Assembly: GCF_947626835.1 (NCBI RefSeq)
Contig: NZ_CANQTS010000005.1
Coordinates: 40,195 to 104,194 of the forward strand
Length of the DNA stretch: 64,000 nucleotides
From: an uncultured Acinetobacter sp.
GTDB taxonomy: Bacteria; Pseudomonadota; Gammaproteobacteria; Pseudomonadales; Moraxellaceae
Direction: 5' to 3'
Shown here piece after piece: positions 17,715 to 26,422 of the stretch (its first letter is position 1; each line of letters opens with the position of its first letter). The notes below the pieces were generated by a model. The model did no database searches. It saw nothing but the letters and a program-made list of their open reading frames with translations, and had not been told where the DNA came from. Position numbers and translations under genes: made by a program.

Positions 17715-18854
17715 ATGAAAGCGAAATTGGCTGCAATCTTGGCACTTTCAAGTCTTAGCGCGACCGGTATCGCAGCACCGACCTTTTATGGTGAAATTGA
17801 TTTAAGTATCGACTATTTAAAAGAAGACAACGCCAATGGTCGTGATCGTGATGTCACAGAATTAAGCTCAAATAATTCATTTTTAGGTTTAAAAGGTGAT
17901 GCCAAGCTTAATCCACGTTTAAGCGCCTTATACCAAGCCGAATTTACCCTGTATGGTGATGATGGTCAAAGTGGCAGCAACGATACGTTTGTACCGCGTA
18001 ACATTTTTTTGGGTTTAAAAGATCAGCACTTAGGGGCGATTAAACTCGGTAAGATTGACACGCCACTCAAACAGCTTTCAAGCCAAGTCGATAGCTTTAA
18101 TAACTATGTTGAAAACAATGCTGATATTCACGGCATCATGGCCGGTGAAACCCGTATTGATAACAGCTTAGTCTATGAAGCACCAAGTATAAAACTTGCC
18201 AATGGTCAATTAGAGGCCAAAATACAATTGGCTACTGGTGAGGGTGAAGAGCGTATTCAAGCCAGTAAAGGCGGTTACGCAGTTGCCGGTCGTGGCTTAG
18301 GGGATTCTTGGTCATCTTCGTTGCTCTATAGCCAACCAACATGGCTTGCAGGCTTAGCCTATGACCAATCCATGCCAACCCGTTTTTTAAGCCGTGGCTT
18401 TTTAAATGCACAAGATCGCGCAGTCACGGCTGATCGTAATGTGATTGCTGCCGCAGATAACTTACGTGCCATTGCACGTGTTAATTTGGACAATGGCGTA
18501 TCGTTACGTGCTTTATATCAAGTGTCTGAAATTGCCGATCACAATTCAGGTGAAAAAGCTAATCAAGATGCGTTGGTCAAAAATATTGATCAAGCCCAAG
18601 CATGGTTGTTGGGTGCTGAATACAAACTACCCCAAGCCCAAGCATGGACAGTTAAAGCACAATATAGTCAAAATGTCGTGAGTTTTCATGATGCAACAGC
18701 AGATTATCAAGTACAGCAAATCTTAACAGGTGCTGATTATGCATTTTCTAAGCAAGTCAAAGCCTATGCACATGCAGGTTATTTAACCATTGAACAAGCC
18801 AGCCAAGAAGATAAACAGCTGGTATTGGGTACGGGTTTAGAATACAAATTCTAA
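17715..18854 (+). CDS. Outer-membrane porin (general Gram-negative porin type)
   Basis: This 379-residue protein has a signal peptide (MKAKLAAILALSSLSATGIA, cleavage near ATGIAA) and amphipathic beta-strand repeats. It begins with the porin N-terminal signature PTFYGEIDLSIDY and ends in the outer-membrane consensus C-terminus LEYKF with terminal Phe. The interior motif ALYQAEF and the GAIKLGKIDTPLKQ segment also fit this family. I chose ATG 17715 because AGGA lies 8 nt upstream and the signal peptide starts there; a longer frame to TTG 17664 is unlikely. The substrate is unknown. A terminator follows. Confidence 0.88.
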   Translation: MKAKLAAILALSSLSATGIAAPTFYGEIDLSIDYLKEDNANGRDRDVTELSSNNSFLGLKGDAKLNPRLSALYQAEFTLYGDDGQSGSNDTFVPRNIFLGLKDQHLGAIKLGKIDTPLKQLSSQVDSFNNYVENNADIHGIMAGETRIDNSLVYEAPSIKLANGQLEAKIQLATGEGEERIQASKGGYAVAGRGLGDSWSSSLLYSQPTWLAGLAYDQSMPTRFLSRGFLNAQDRAVTADRNVIAAADNLRAIARVNLDNGVSLRALYQVSEIADHNSGEKANQDALVKNIDQAQAWLLGAEYKLPQAQAWTVKAQYSQNVVSFHDATADYQVQQILTGADYAFSKQVKAYAHAGYLTIEQASQEDKQLVLGTGLEYKF

Positions 18855-18864
18855 AAGGGTTGAG

Positions 18865-18896
18865 ATAAAGGCATCATCAGATGCCTTTATTATTTT
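18865..18896 (+). terminator. Terminator after the porin gene
   Basis: The stem ATAAAGGCATC/GATGCCTTTAT is followed by TATTTTT. Confidence 0.85.
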
Positions 18897-18976
18897 TGGC
18901 TTAAGTATTACAAGAAACAGTCTAAAGCTTAAGTGAAGGCCATGTTAAATTCAGGCTTATTTAGGGCAGATGATGT

Positions 18977-19603
18977 ATGGTGATTCAAGCGGTTTTATTT
19001 GATTTAGACAATACCTTAACCCATCGGGATTTAAGCATAGAGGCGTATAGTCGCTATTTACACCAAGCTTATGCTCACTCTTTGGCACATGATCAAGTGA
19101 CTGCCATAACAGCCATTATTAAACACATTGATCAAGGCGGTTACCCTCAAAAACAATTATTGACCCACCCCAGTATTGCCGCGTCGGTGGCTTATGCATT
19201 ACAACAACAATTGGTATGGACGCATACACCACATGTAGATGAGCTCACCCAATTTTGGTTTAAATACTTTGGCAGCTGTGCTGTGCCTATGTTGGGTGCG
19301 CAAGCCTTACTTGAACAGCTCAAGCAACAAAGCTTTAAACTTGGTGTGATTTCCAATGGTGAGCATCAAAGTCGGCTCAATATTTTACAAGGTTTGGGTT
19401 TTTTAGATTATTTTGATGTAGTACATAGCTCAGAACTTGTTGGGATTGCCAAACCCAATGCTGAGATTTTTTTACATACAGCACAGGCTTTAGACCTTGC
19501 GGCACATGAGTGTGTATTTATAGGTGATCATCCTGTGAACGATATACATGGCGCACAACAAGCAGGGATGCGCGCCGTGTGGTTGCAAGGTTTTCACGCC
19601 TAG
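18977..19603 (+). CDS. HAD-IA family hydrolase
   Basis: This 208-residue phosphatase-like protein has the four HAD motifs: nucleophile and acid in FDLDNTLTHRD (about 8-18), Ser/Asn in VISNGEH, Lys in GIAKPNAEIF, and the acidic pair in FIGDHPVNDIHGA. The helical cap lies between the first two motifs. The substrate cannot be told; similar proteins dephosphorylate small phosphometabolites. It sits alone on the plus strand, convergent with gltL. Confidence 0.85.
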   Translation: MVIQAVLFDLDNTLTHRDLSIEAYSRYLHQAYAHSLAHDQVTAITAIIKHIDQGGYPQKQLLTHPSIAASVAYALQQQLVWTHTPHVDELTQFWFKYFGSCAVPMLGAQALLEQLKQQSFKLGVISNGEHQSRLNILQGLGFLDYFDVVHSSELVGIAKPNAEIFLHTAQALDLAAHECVFIGDHPVNDIHGAQQAGMRAVWLQGFHA

Positions 19604-19665
19604 ATCCAGCCATTCAAGGTGGCCAAAATCGAATATTTGGCTGAACTTTGGCACCATCTTGAGCC

Positions 19666-20406
19666 TTAATGTAAAATTTTCTCCAAGAAATGTTGGGCAC
19701 GTTCACTACGTTGGGTATTAAAAAATTCCTCTTTAGAGCAATCTTCAATGATTTTGCCTTGATCCATAAAAATAATGCGATGCGCCACTTGACGAGCAAA
19801 GCCCATTTCATGGGTCACACACATCATGGTCATACCATCTTTAGCAAGTTCCACCATAACATCTAACACTTCATTAATCATTTCAGGGTCAAGCGCAGAG
19901 GTAGGTTCATCAAACAACATGGCAATCGGGTCCATGCATAGGGCCCGGGCAATCGCCACACGTTGTTGTTGACCGCCTGAGAGCTCTGCTGGATATTTTT
20001 TGGCATGTTGGCTTAAACCCACACGATCTAAATATGCTAAGCCTTTTTTAAGTGCTTCATCTTGACTGCGACCTAAGACTTTGACTTGGGCAATTGTCAG
20101 ATTTTCCTGAATGCTTAAATGTGGAAATAATTCAAAGTGTTGAAACACCATACCCACGCGACTACGCAATTGGTTTAAATTGGTTTTGGGGTCTTTTAAA
20201 GCTAAACCATTCACTACAATGTCGCCTTGTTGGAAAGGCTCTAAACCATTGACGGTTTTAATTAGGGTTGATTTTCCTGAACCTGAAGGACCGCATACCA
20301 CCACCACTTCACCTTGGCGAATTTGGGTGTTGCAGTCGGTTAAAACTTGAAAGTCGCCATACCATTTACTGATGTTTTGAATATCAATCATTAAGGGTTG
20401 TGTCAT
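19666..20406 (-). CDS. gltL: Glutamate/aspartate ABC transporter, ATP-binding protein
   Basis: This is the ATPase of a polar amino-acid importer. The 246 residues contain Walker A (GPSGSGKST), the Q-loop region (GMVFQHFELFPH), the ABC signature (LSGGQQQR), Walker B (AMLFDEPTSALDPE) and the H-loop (CVTHEMGFA). It is the last gene of gltIJKL and overlaps gltK by 4 nt (20403-20406). Closest family is the GlnQ/GltL group. Substrate is inferred from the binding protein gltI. Confidence 0.93.
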   Translation of the reverse strand: MTQPLMIDIQNISKWYGDFQVLTDCNTQIRQGEVVVVCGPSGSGKSTLIKTVNGLEPFQQGDIVVNGLALKDPKTNLNQLRSRVGMVFQHFELFPHLSIQENLTIAQVKVLGRSQDEALKKGLAYLDRVGLSQHAKKYPAELSGGQQQRVAIARALCMDPIAMLFDEPTSALDPEMINEVLDVMVELAKDGMTMMCVTHEMGFARQVAHRIIFMDQGKIIEDCSKEEFFNTQRSERAQHFLEKILH

Positions 20407-21086
20407 ACGCGTAACCTTTGTTGCAGTTTTTTCACCAAGAATGTTGCAAGTAGACTGAAACTAAAGTACACCAAACCGGCAAATAAAATATATTGTGTTA
20501 GTAGTGCCATAAGGTCACCACGGACATAGGTGGTTCTAAAGAAATCTAGTAGTCCAATGGCATAGACCATGGTGGAATCTTGAAATAAAATAATACTTTG
20601 TTGTAATAATAAGGGCGTCATTTTACGAAATGCTTGCGGCAAAATAATAAAACGCATCGATTGACTATAGCTCATGCCAAGCGCTGCCGCTGCTGCACTT
20701 TGTCCTTTGGGAATAGATTGAATTCCTGCACGTACAATCTCGGCAAAATAAGCAGCTTCAAATAGCATAAATGCCACAATACTGGACACCAAAGCAGTGT
20801 CTATACTTAAGTATTTGCCCGTGATGCCGGTATAGATAAACGGTACGGCAAAATAAAACCACATTAAAACCAAAAGCAGTGGAATAGAGCGAAATAAATT
20901 GATGTAGCTTTGTGCAAACAGATTAAAGATTTTAATAGACGATAAACGCATTAAAGCCAACAGCGTACCAATTAAAATACCGCCCACTGTGGCAAACACC
21001 AACACTTTTAAAGTGATACTAAAACCATGCCATAACGCAGGATAGGAAGATTGTAAGTCGCTGAAAAAAACAGTGAGCCATTCCAT
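20403..21086 (-). CDS. gltK: Glutamate/aspartate ABC transporter permease
   Basis: This 227-residue inner-membrane permease of the HisMQ type has about five TM helices and the EAA loop (EIVRAGIQSIPKGQSAAAAALG) that docks the ATPase. It overlaps gltJ at a single base (21086) and gltL by 4 nt, so translation is coupled. It probably forms a heterodimer with GltJ. Confidence 0.92.
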   Translation of the reverse strand: MEWLTVFFSDLQSSYPALWHGFSITLKVLVFATVGGILIGTLLALMRLSSIKIFNLFAQSYINLFRSIPLLLVLMWFYFAVPFIYTGITGKYLSIDTALVSSIVAFMLFEAAYFAEIVRAGIQSIPKGQSAAAAALGMSYSQSMRFIILPQAFRKMTPLLLQQSIILFQDSTMVYAIGLLDFFRTTYVRGDLMALLTQYILFAGLVYFSFSLLATFLVKKLQQRLRV

Positions 21087-21832
21087 TATTTAGACCCTCC
21101 TGTCATGAGTCCTGGAATACGTAAACGTTTTTCCAGTAAATTCATGCCTTGAATCAAGCAGACATTAATGACAATAAACACAAGGGTAACGTAGGTATAA
21201 ATCTCAATGGTATTTTGGGTGTACTCACTGATGGTTTTCATTTGTGAGATGATTTCTGCCACACCCACCAACGAGGCGATGGATGTATTTTTAACGCAGT
21301 TGGTTAGCTCTGAGCTTAACGGCGGCAAAATCATCCGAAACGATTGCGGCAAAATAATGTAACGGTATAACTGAAAAGTCGAAAAACCCATGGCATAACC
21401 GGCATTGATTTGACCGCGTGGTATGGCCTCAATTCCGGTACGGACTTGTTCACACACCCTTGCTGCGGTAAATAAACCTAAACCCACACTGGCTGAAATC
21501 AGTGCTGTGGTATTGGCACCTAAATCATTGATCCACCAATTTTGAAGGGCAGTGGGCAAAAAGTTTGGCACCACATAAAACCAAATAAACAACTGAATCA
21601 GTAATGGCACATTGCGAAATAAAGTCACATAGCCTGTGCCAATCGCGCGTGCCGTTTGGCTTGGCAGTGTGCGCATAATGCCAAGTACACTACCTAAGAC
21701 TAAAGCAATGCTCCATGCCACCACGGCAATTACAAACAGCCAACCTAAACCGGTGATTAACCAATCTAAATAGGTGGTGTCAGCTACACCGGTGGCTTGC
21801 CATAATACGCCCCAATTCCAACTATAATTCAT
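21086..21832 (-). CDS. gltJ: Glutamate/aspartate ABC transporter permease
   Basis: This 248-residue permease is the partner of GltK. The EAA motif reads CEQVRTGIEAIPRGQINAGY, and the N-terminal extension of about 25 residues before TM1 is typical of GltJ. A strong stem-loop separates it from gltI upstream, which may let gltI be expressed at higher levels than the membrane components. Confidence 0.92.
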   Translation of the reverse strand: MNYSWNWGVLWQATGVADTTYLDWLITGLGWLFVIAVVAWSIALVLGSVLGIMRTLPSQTARAIGTGYVTLFRNVPLLIQLFIWFYVVPNFLPTALQNWWINDLGANTTALISASVGLGLFTAARVCEQVRTGIEAIPRGQINAGYAMGFSTFQLYRYIILPQSFRMILPPLSSELTNCVKNTSIASLVGVAEIISQMKTISEYTQNTIEIYTYVTLVFIVINVCLIQGMNLLEKRLRIPGLMTGGSK

Positions 21833-21845
21833 AGGCTCTCCTTAT

Positions 21846-21872
21846 GCTTAAAGCCAATTTTTGGCTTTAAGC
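21846..21872 (-). promoter_or_regulatory. Intercistronic stem-loop between gltI and gltJ
   Basis: A perfect 12-bp inverted repeat, GCTTAAAGCCAA/TTGGCTTTAAGC with a 3-nt loop, lies just after the gltI stop and before gltJ. There is no long T-run, so it probably acts as a partial terminator or as a 3' stabiliser of gltI mRNA. That is a common way to overproduce binding proteins. Confidence 0.7.
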
Positions 21873-21882
21873 AGGATCAATC

Positions 21883-22797
21883 TTATTGATCACGGTCGTG
21901 TGGGTTGGCAATTAAGGCTTTGAGGGCATCCGACATTGGGAAATTTAAGTTAATATTTTTGGGTGCAATCGGTTGCTCAAACCATTTTTTATACATGTCA
22001 TTGATTTGACCTGAAGCATAAGTGGCTTTAATGGCATCATCTACCACTTTTTTAAAGCCGACATCGCCTTTACGCACCATACAACCATAGATTTCTTGAA
22101 TAGGCGCCGTGCCGACAATCACCCATTGATTTGGATCTTTGGCTTTGGATTTTTCACCTGCCAATAAAATGTCATCCATCATAAAAGCTGCGGCACGACC
22201 ATTTTGTAGCATTAAGAATGATTCGGCATGGTCTTTGGCAGAAATCACTTCACTAATACCTAACTCTTTTTCATGCTGACGGATATAACGCTCTGAAGTG
22301 GTGCCTGCGGTGGTGACTAACTTTTTACCTTTTAAATCGGCAAAATCTTGAATGCCTGAGTCGGTTTTAGTCAGTAAACGTGAACCCACTTGGAAGAAAC
22401 CAACTGAAAAATCTACTTGTTGTTGGCGTTCTTTATTGTTGGTGGTGGAGCCACATTCTAAATCTACCGTGCCATTAGACACCAAAGGAATACGGTTTTG
22501 ACTGGTGACTAAATTATAACGAATTTTTAAATTTGGTTGATTCAACTCTTTTTTCAAGGCTTCAACCACTTGCAGTTGTAGGTCATGGGCAAAACCCACC
22601 GGTTGATTTGGATTGTCGGCAATATAAGAAAATGGAATGGATGAATCACGATAACCCAACACCACCGTACCTGATTGCTTAATTTTATCTAAAGTGCCTG
22701 ATATGGTAGCAGTCTGGGTGTCGGTTTTTGTAGTTTGATCATTGCTACACGCCGTGACAGCAAGTACTGCAGCCAAGCAGCATAATTTTTTTAACAT
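21883..22797 (-). CDS. gltI: Glutamate/aspartate ABC transporter substrate-binding lipoprotein
   Basis: This 304-residue type 3 solute-binding protein resembles the E. coli GltI group (GTVVLGYRDSSIPFSY, VECGSTTNNKERQ, TAGTTSERYIR, MMDDILLAGE). Unlike E. coli GltI it starts with a lipoprotein signal (MLKKLCCLAAVLAVTACSN), with lipobox VTAC and mature Cys17. It is therefore predicted to be tethered to the inner membrane. It is the first gene of gltIJKL. Confidence 0.92.
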   Translation of the reverse strand: MLKKLCCLAAVLAVTACSNDQTTKTDTQTATISGTLDKIKQSGTVVLGYRDSSIPFSYIADNPNQPVGFAHDLQLQVVEALKKELNQPNLKIRYNLVTSQNRIPLVSNGTVDLECGSTTNNKERQQQVDFSVGFFQVGSRLLTKTDSGIQDFADLKGKKLVTTAGTTSERYIRQHEKELGISEVISAKDHAESFLMLQNGRAAAFMMDDILLAGEKSKAKDPNQWVIVGTAPIQEIYGCMVRKGDVGFKKVVDDAIKATYASGQINDMYKKWFEQPIAPKNINLNFPMSDALKALIANPHDRDQ

Positions 22798-23036
22798 TCT
22801 TATTCCTCTATTTTTTGTTTATGGGGTATTTATTGCAGCAAAAAGATAAAAACTGCCTAAAAATGCAGCTTTTTTCATCTTAAGCGAGATCAGATTGCAA
22901 GCTCAAGCACTATTTTGTGGCGATTTTAAGCTTAAGCAAAAACAGTATGTCTAATGAATGAACAACTGAAGCAAGGGTTATGCCAAGCAAACTGATGATG
23001 TTTATACTCAGGCAATATTTAGCAATCAAAGCTTGT

Positions 23037-23714
23037 TTAGGTGACGCGTATGGGATTGATGGCTTCACTCCAGATAGTGCAACCACAGCGTAGGCATGGG
23101 CTATGGAGTGCGCTTAAAGCGCTGACAAAACCACAATGGGTACAGGCATATTGTACATTGGCATGAACTTTATGAAGCGGTTGGATGGCTTTGGGAAATA
23201 GAGCTAAGCCATAGCGTACCTCATGATCAGGATAAAATAACAGGCTTAACTTGCCGTCACTTTCTAACAATGCCACGCGCACTTGGCCTAAATGTTCAAC
23301 GCCTTGCTGACGCATTTCGGCAAAGAACTCATCATGCGACATTTTGCCACGCCGAATTTGATCTAATACCAACATGCCATCTTCAACAATATATAAAGCT
23401 TTGCCCTCAATTAAATCTTCAAACGGCTGATACTTCATCATTAAAAATGTGGTCAGGCGATACATCACAATCACCACACTCATCACCAATAATGCTTGTA
23501 AGATTGGAATATCTGCATCAAACATCGGATCGCCTGAGATTGAACCCAAAGCCAATAAAATTGCCACTTCAAAAATGGACAGCTGGCGTACACCCCGTTT
23601 ACCGGTTAAACGTAAAAATACAATAATCAATAAATACATCAGCATACAGCGCAGCACGATTTCTAAGCCAAAGCTGAAGGTGGTGTCGTGAATAAACAGC
23701 TGTTGCAGATCCAT
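23037..23714 (-). CDS. DUF421 (YetF/YcaP-type) membrane protein with C-terminal zinc-ribbon-like tail
   Basis: This 225-residue protein has three N-terminal TM helices (about 15-36, 45-60, 70-90) and the DUF421 signatures FLRLTGKRGVRQLS and MMKYQPFEDLIEGK, followed by the small cytoplasmic DUF421 domain. Beyond that, residues 191-211 contain two CxxC pairs (Cys191/194 and Cys207/210), suggesting a metal-binding ribbon. DUF421 proteins have no settled function. The cysteine tail is not something I associate with the usual family members. Confidence 0.85.
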   Translation of the reverse strand: MDLQQLFIHDTTFSFGLEIVLRCMLMYLLIIVFLRLTGKRGVRQLSIFEVAILLALGSISGDPMFDADIPILQALLVMSVVIVMYRLTTFLMMKYQPFEDLIEGKALYIVEDGMLVLDQIRRGKMSHDEFFAEMRQQGVEHLGQVRVALLESDGKLSLLFYPDHEVRYGLALFPKAIQPLHKVHANVQYACTHCGFVSALSALHSPCLRCGCTIWSEAINPIRVT

Positions 23715-23878
23715 GTTTTAATCTCATACTTTATTGTTTTATGGACTGTAGCAATTTAGCCGATCTGTCATATAAGCATTTTTGTGAAATTTATGTGTAA
23801 GCAAAGCCGTATATTTTAGGATGGTTTCATCAAAGGTGAAGGGGCATAATGATGTGACTTTTTTTGTTTAGATCAATC

Positions 23879-24904
23879 ATGTCTTTTGCACTCAAAACCA
23901 CGCCACAAACTATTTTGGACGTTGCCCCACAGCATAAAAAGCTCAATGTACTGATTGATCAGATTGAACAGCAAAAGCGTTTGTTGTTGGCGTGGCAACA
24001 GGCACAAGACGAAATTCGTGCCTATAGCCAAAAGGCGCTCATGCCTGCTTATCGTGAGCTATACAGCACCTTGTATGCACAAATGCAGACCTTATGGAAT
24101 AGCCTAAATTTGTATGGTTTGAGCAAAACAGATACAGTCACGATTGAAGATAAGATTCAAGCTTTGACACGTTTATTACAAGGCTCACAGCTGTTGACTC
24201 AACAGCAGATGAATGAAGTGCAAAAGATGCATGCTTACTATATGCAAGCCAATGAATATACCAAGAAAAAAAACAAGCAGAAAAATAGAGATTCTTTTCC
24301 TGAAGTTGAAAGTTTAGTGATTGAGGATGAGTTGGATGATTGGAACAGCGACCCATACAAGCAAGAACGTGAGCAAGCCAAGTTAAAACGAGCGCAGGAT
24401 AAACAAGCCAAGGCTGCAATGTTAGTCAATCAATCTTTAAAAACCTTGTATTTAAAAATAGCTTCGATCATTCACCCCGACCGTGAGCCTGATGAAGCCA
24501 AAAAAGTAGAGAAAACCGAGCTGTTACAACGTGCCAACGAAGCTTATGAACAAGAAGATTTGTTCTTTTTACTCAAAATGCAACTAGAAGTAGAACAAAG
24601 TAAAACAGGTACAAATAAAGGTTTAAGTACCGAACAAGTCAAATTTTATGAGCAAGCCTTACAAGCACAAATTCAAGCCTTAAAACAACAAATTCAAGAA
24701 CTCATTGATTCATTGGTATGGTCAGATAAAGCCAAAATTGCGGTAAGTAAGTCAAAAGGGCAACTCAATATTGCGAATTTGTATAAACAGATTGATGCGG
24801 ATGTGTCGGCGGTAAAGCAACAGTTAAAAGCAGAAAAGCAAAGATTGATGTATATGGGGAAAGAGATTGGGTTGGAGATGTTGTTAGAGCATCAGGTGCT
24901 ATAA
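23879..24904 (+). CDS. J-domain-like protein (DnaJ-related)
   Basis: The 341-residue protein is largely helical and charged, with Lys/Gln-rich coiled-coil segments. A J-domain-like stretch lies at about residues 184-230: IASIIHPDREPDE with the diagnostic HPD tripeptide, then LLQRANEAYEQED. Such proteins stimulate an Hsp70 partner. No other DnaJ domain is present, so its client is unknown. I prefer ATG 23879 (MSFALKTT) over the TTG five codons upstream. It is a single gene followed by palindromic repeats. Confidence 0.75.
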   Translation: MSFALKTTPQTILDVAPQHKKLNVLIDQIEQQKRLLLAWQQAQDEIRAYSQKALMPAYRELYSTLYAQMQTLWNSLNLYGLSKTDTVTIEDKIQALTRLLQGSQLLTQQQMNEVQKMHAYYMQANEYTKKKNKQKNRDSFPEVESLVIEDELDDWNSDPYKQEREQAKLKRAQDKQAKAAMLVNQSLKTLYLKIASIIHPDREPDEAKKVEKTELLQRANEAYEQEDLFFLLKMQLEVEQSKTGTNKGLSTEQVKFYEQALQAQIQALKQQIQELIDSLVWSDKAKIAVSKSKGQLNIANLYKQIDADVSAVKQQLKAEKQRLMYMGKEIGLEMLLEHQVL

Positions 24905-24913
24905 GTTTTGATT

Positions 24914-25001
24914 TTCTCCCTCTCCCTTTGGGAGAGGGTATTTGTAGATTTACTTCTCTAGCTTCACCTCTCCCTAGCCCTCTCCTGAGAGGAGAGGGGA
25001 T
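24914..25001. repeat. Palindromic CTCTCCC/GGGAGAG repeats upstream of the DUF559 gene
   Basis: CCCTCTCCCTTTGGGAGAGGG (about 24919-24939) forms a near-perfect hairpin. A second unit, CCCTCTCCTGAGAGGAGAGGG (about 24977-24998), forms another. They are about 40 bp apart, and a third copy of the arm (CACCTCTCCCTAGCC) lies between. This REP/BIME-like layout is often seen in intergenic regions of many bacteria, and often beside DUF559 genes. Confidence 0.75.
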
Positions 25002-25049
25002 TTAATTGTGTATCCTATAATGACAATAAATTTAAGAGGGAAAATAAAA

Positions 25050-25418
25050 ATGAAAATAGATCCTCAACTATTAGAATTCGCCAAATCCATGCGCCACACC
25101 GCCACCGATGCTGAAAACCTCATGTGGCAAATACTCCGTGCCAAGCGATTTATGAATCTTAAATTTCGTCGTCAGCATGTGATTAAACCTTATATTGTGG
25201 ATTTTTACTGTCATGAAATTGGTTTAGTGGTTGAACTTGATGGTTCACAACATGCTTTACCTGAGCATCAAATTTATGATGCAAAACGAACAGAGTTTTT
25301 GGATGCTTTAGGTTTAACCGTTGTGCGCTATTGGAATCATGATGTGTTGAGTCGGATGGATGTAGTGTTAGAGGATTTGTGGATGAAATGCACTGCATTA
25401 AAAGACACCTCTGCCTAA
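25050..25418 (+). CDS. DUF559 (endonuclease-like) protein
   Basis: This 122-residue protein has the DUF559 / very-short-patch-repair-like nuclease fold signature: the N-terminal ATDAENLMWQILRAKRF, KFRRQHVIKPYIVDFYC, VVELDGSQH (acidic residue of a PD-(D/E)xK-like site), then VVRYWNHDVL. ATG 25050 is preferred; it follows AAGAGGG about 10 nt upstream. A GTG at 25008 is in frame but overlaps the preceding repeat region. The substrate is unproven. Its last 4 bases overlap the end of the convergent 5'-nucleotidase gene. Confidence 0.88.
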   Translation: MKIDPQLLEFAKSMRHTATDAENLMWQILRAKRFMNLKFRRQHVIKPYIVDFYCHEIGLVVELDGSQHALPEHQIYDAKRTEFLDALGLTVVRYWNHDVLSRMDVVLEDLWMKCTALKDTSA

Positions 25419-26422
25419 CCCTCACTTGCGCTCTGTTTGTGATTTACTATTGGATTAGCCTCTTTAGAGGTTGTTGTTTGATTAGCTTCAAATTTTTTAT
25501 TGGCGATTCCAAAAGGAATATGTACGGAAGCAATACTTTGAGCAGTTTTTTCTACATGAGTGACTTGATCATCAAAGAAAATATGCAGTTTTAAGACTTC
25601 TAAAACCTTTCTTTTTTCAATACCACCTAAGAAAAAAGCTTCGTTTATAGTGTCAATTCCCCATGCACGTAAAGAGTGAATCACGCGTTTATGTGCAGGT
25701 GCGTTTCTTGCAGTGACAATTGATATTCTTAAACGATTTTTATAACTAGGTTGTCTAGTTTTATATTCAGTTTCTGCTTTTTGTAAAATTGAAAGCTGTT
25801 TAAACAGCTTATGCAATGGGCCAATGTTCGCAGGTTCACTAGCAAGATTTTTTTCATTTTCTATAAAAGCATTTAGGCCATTTTTTTTATAGATTTGCTC
25901 TGAGGAATCATCTGCAATCACACCATCAAAATCAAAAGCAACGCGTAATTCATCCTCATGTACAAGTTTTGCCGAGTAGCCTTTGACAATTAAGCCTGCT
26001 GGGTAGCCTGCTGTAATTGCCTGATTAACGTCTGTTTCATTAGCTGAGAGAAATAGGCTAATGTTTAAAGCATTAATATATTCATGCGGGTTGCCACCTT
26101 GTAAGAATATGGCGCGTTTAATATTTAGTTGATGATGTTCAATTGAGTTCATCACACGTAAACCTGTGCTCGGGTCATTTCTAGAGAGTAAAATGACTTC
26201 AACAAACGGTTCCTGTTCAAAAATATTATTTAAGCTCAGAAGTCTTTGAATAAATGGAAATGCCACGCCAATATCTAGTGGTACATTTTCGTGTTCCTGT
26301 TGGTATAGACGATAGGCTTCTTCACCTTGAGTTCTAAAAATATGATCGGATTCTGAAAGGTCAAATAAGGCACTAGATGCTAAGCCGATGACTAGTTTTT
26401 GGTCTAAATTATAATTACTCAT
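25415..26422 (-). CDS. Cytosolic 5'-nucleotidase (cN-I family)
   Basis: This 335-residue protein resembles the 5'-nucleotidase family of mammalian cN-IA, which dephosphorylates nucleoside monophosphates. Visible motifs are VIGLASSALFDL at the N-terminus, LLSRNDPSTGLRV (about 79-91), LSANETDV, and the HAD-like catalytic AFDFDGVIADD (Asp164 and Asp166). ITVTARNAP-like ISIVTARNAPAHKR and IFFDDQ follow. It overlaps the upstream membrane-protein gene by 4 nt, so the two are translationally coupled. The short C-terminal tail after about 310 is low complexity. Confidence 0.88.
   Translation of the reverse strand: MSNYNLDQKLVIGLASSALFDLSESDHIFRTQGEEAYRLYQQEHENVPLDIGVAFPFIQRLLSLNNIFEQEPFVEVILLSRNDPSTGLRVMNSIEHHQLNIKRAIFLQGGNPHEYINALNISLFLSANETDVNQAITAGYPAGLIVKGYSAKLVHEDELRVAFDFDGVIADDSSEQIYKKNGLNAFIENEKNLASEPANIGPLHKLFKQLSILQKAETEYKTRQPSYKNRLRISIVTARNAPAHKRVIHSLRAWGIDTINEAFFLGGIEKRKVLEVLKLHIFFDDQVTHVEKTAQSIASVHIPFGIANKKFEANQTTTSKEANPIVNHKQSASEG

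Noticed and set aside
24914..25001. CRISPR array
   Set aside because: The repeats are hairpin palindromes with one short gap and no regular spacers; no cas genes are present.
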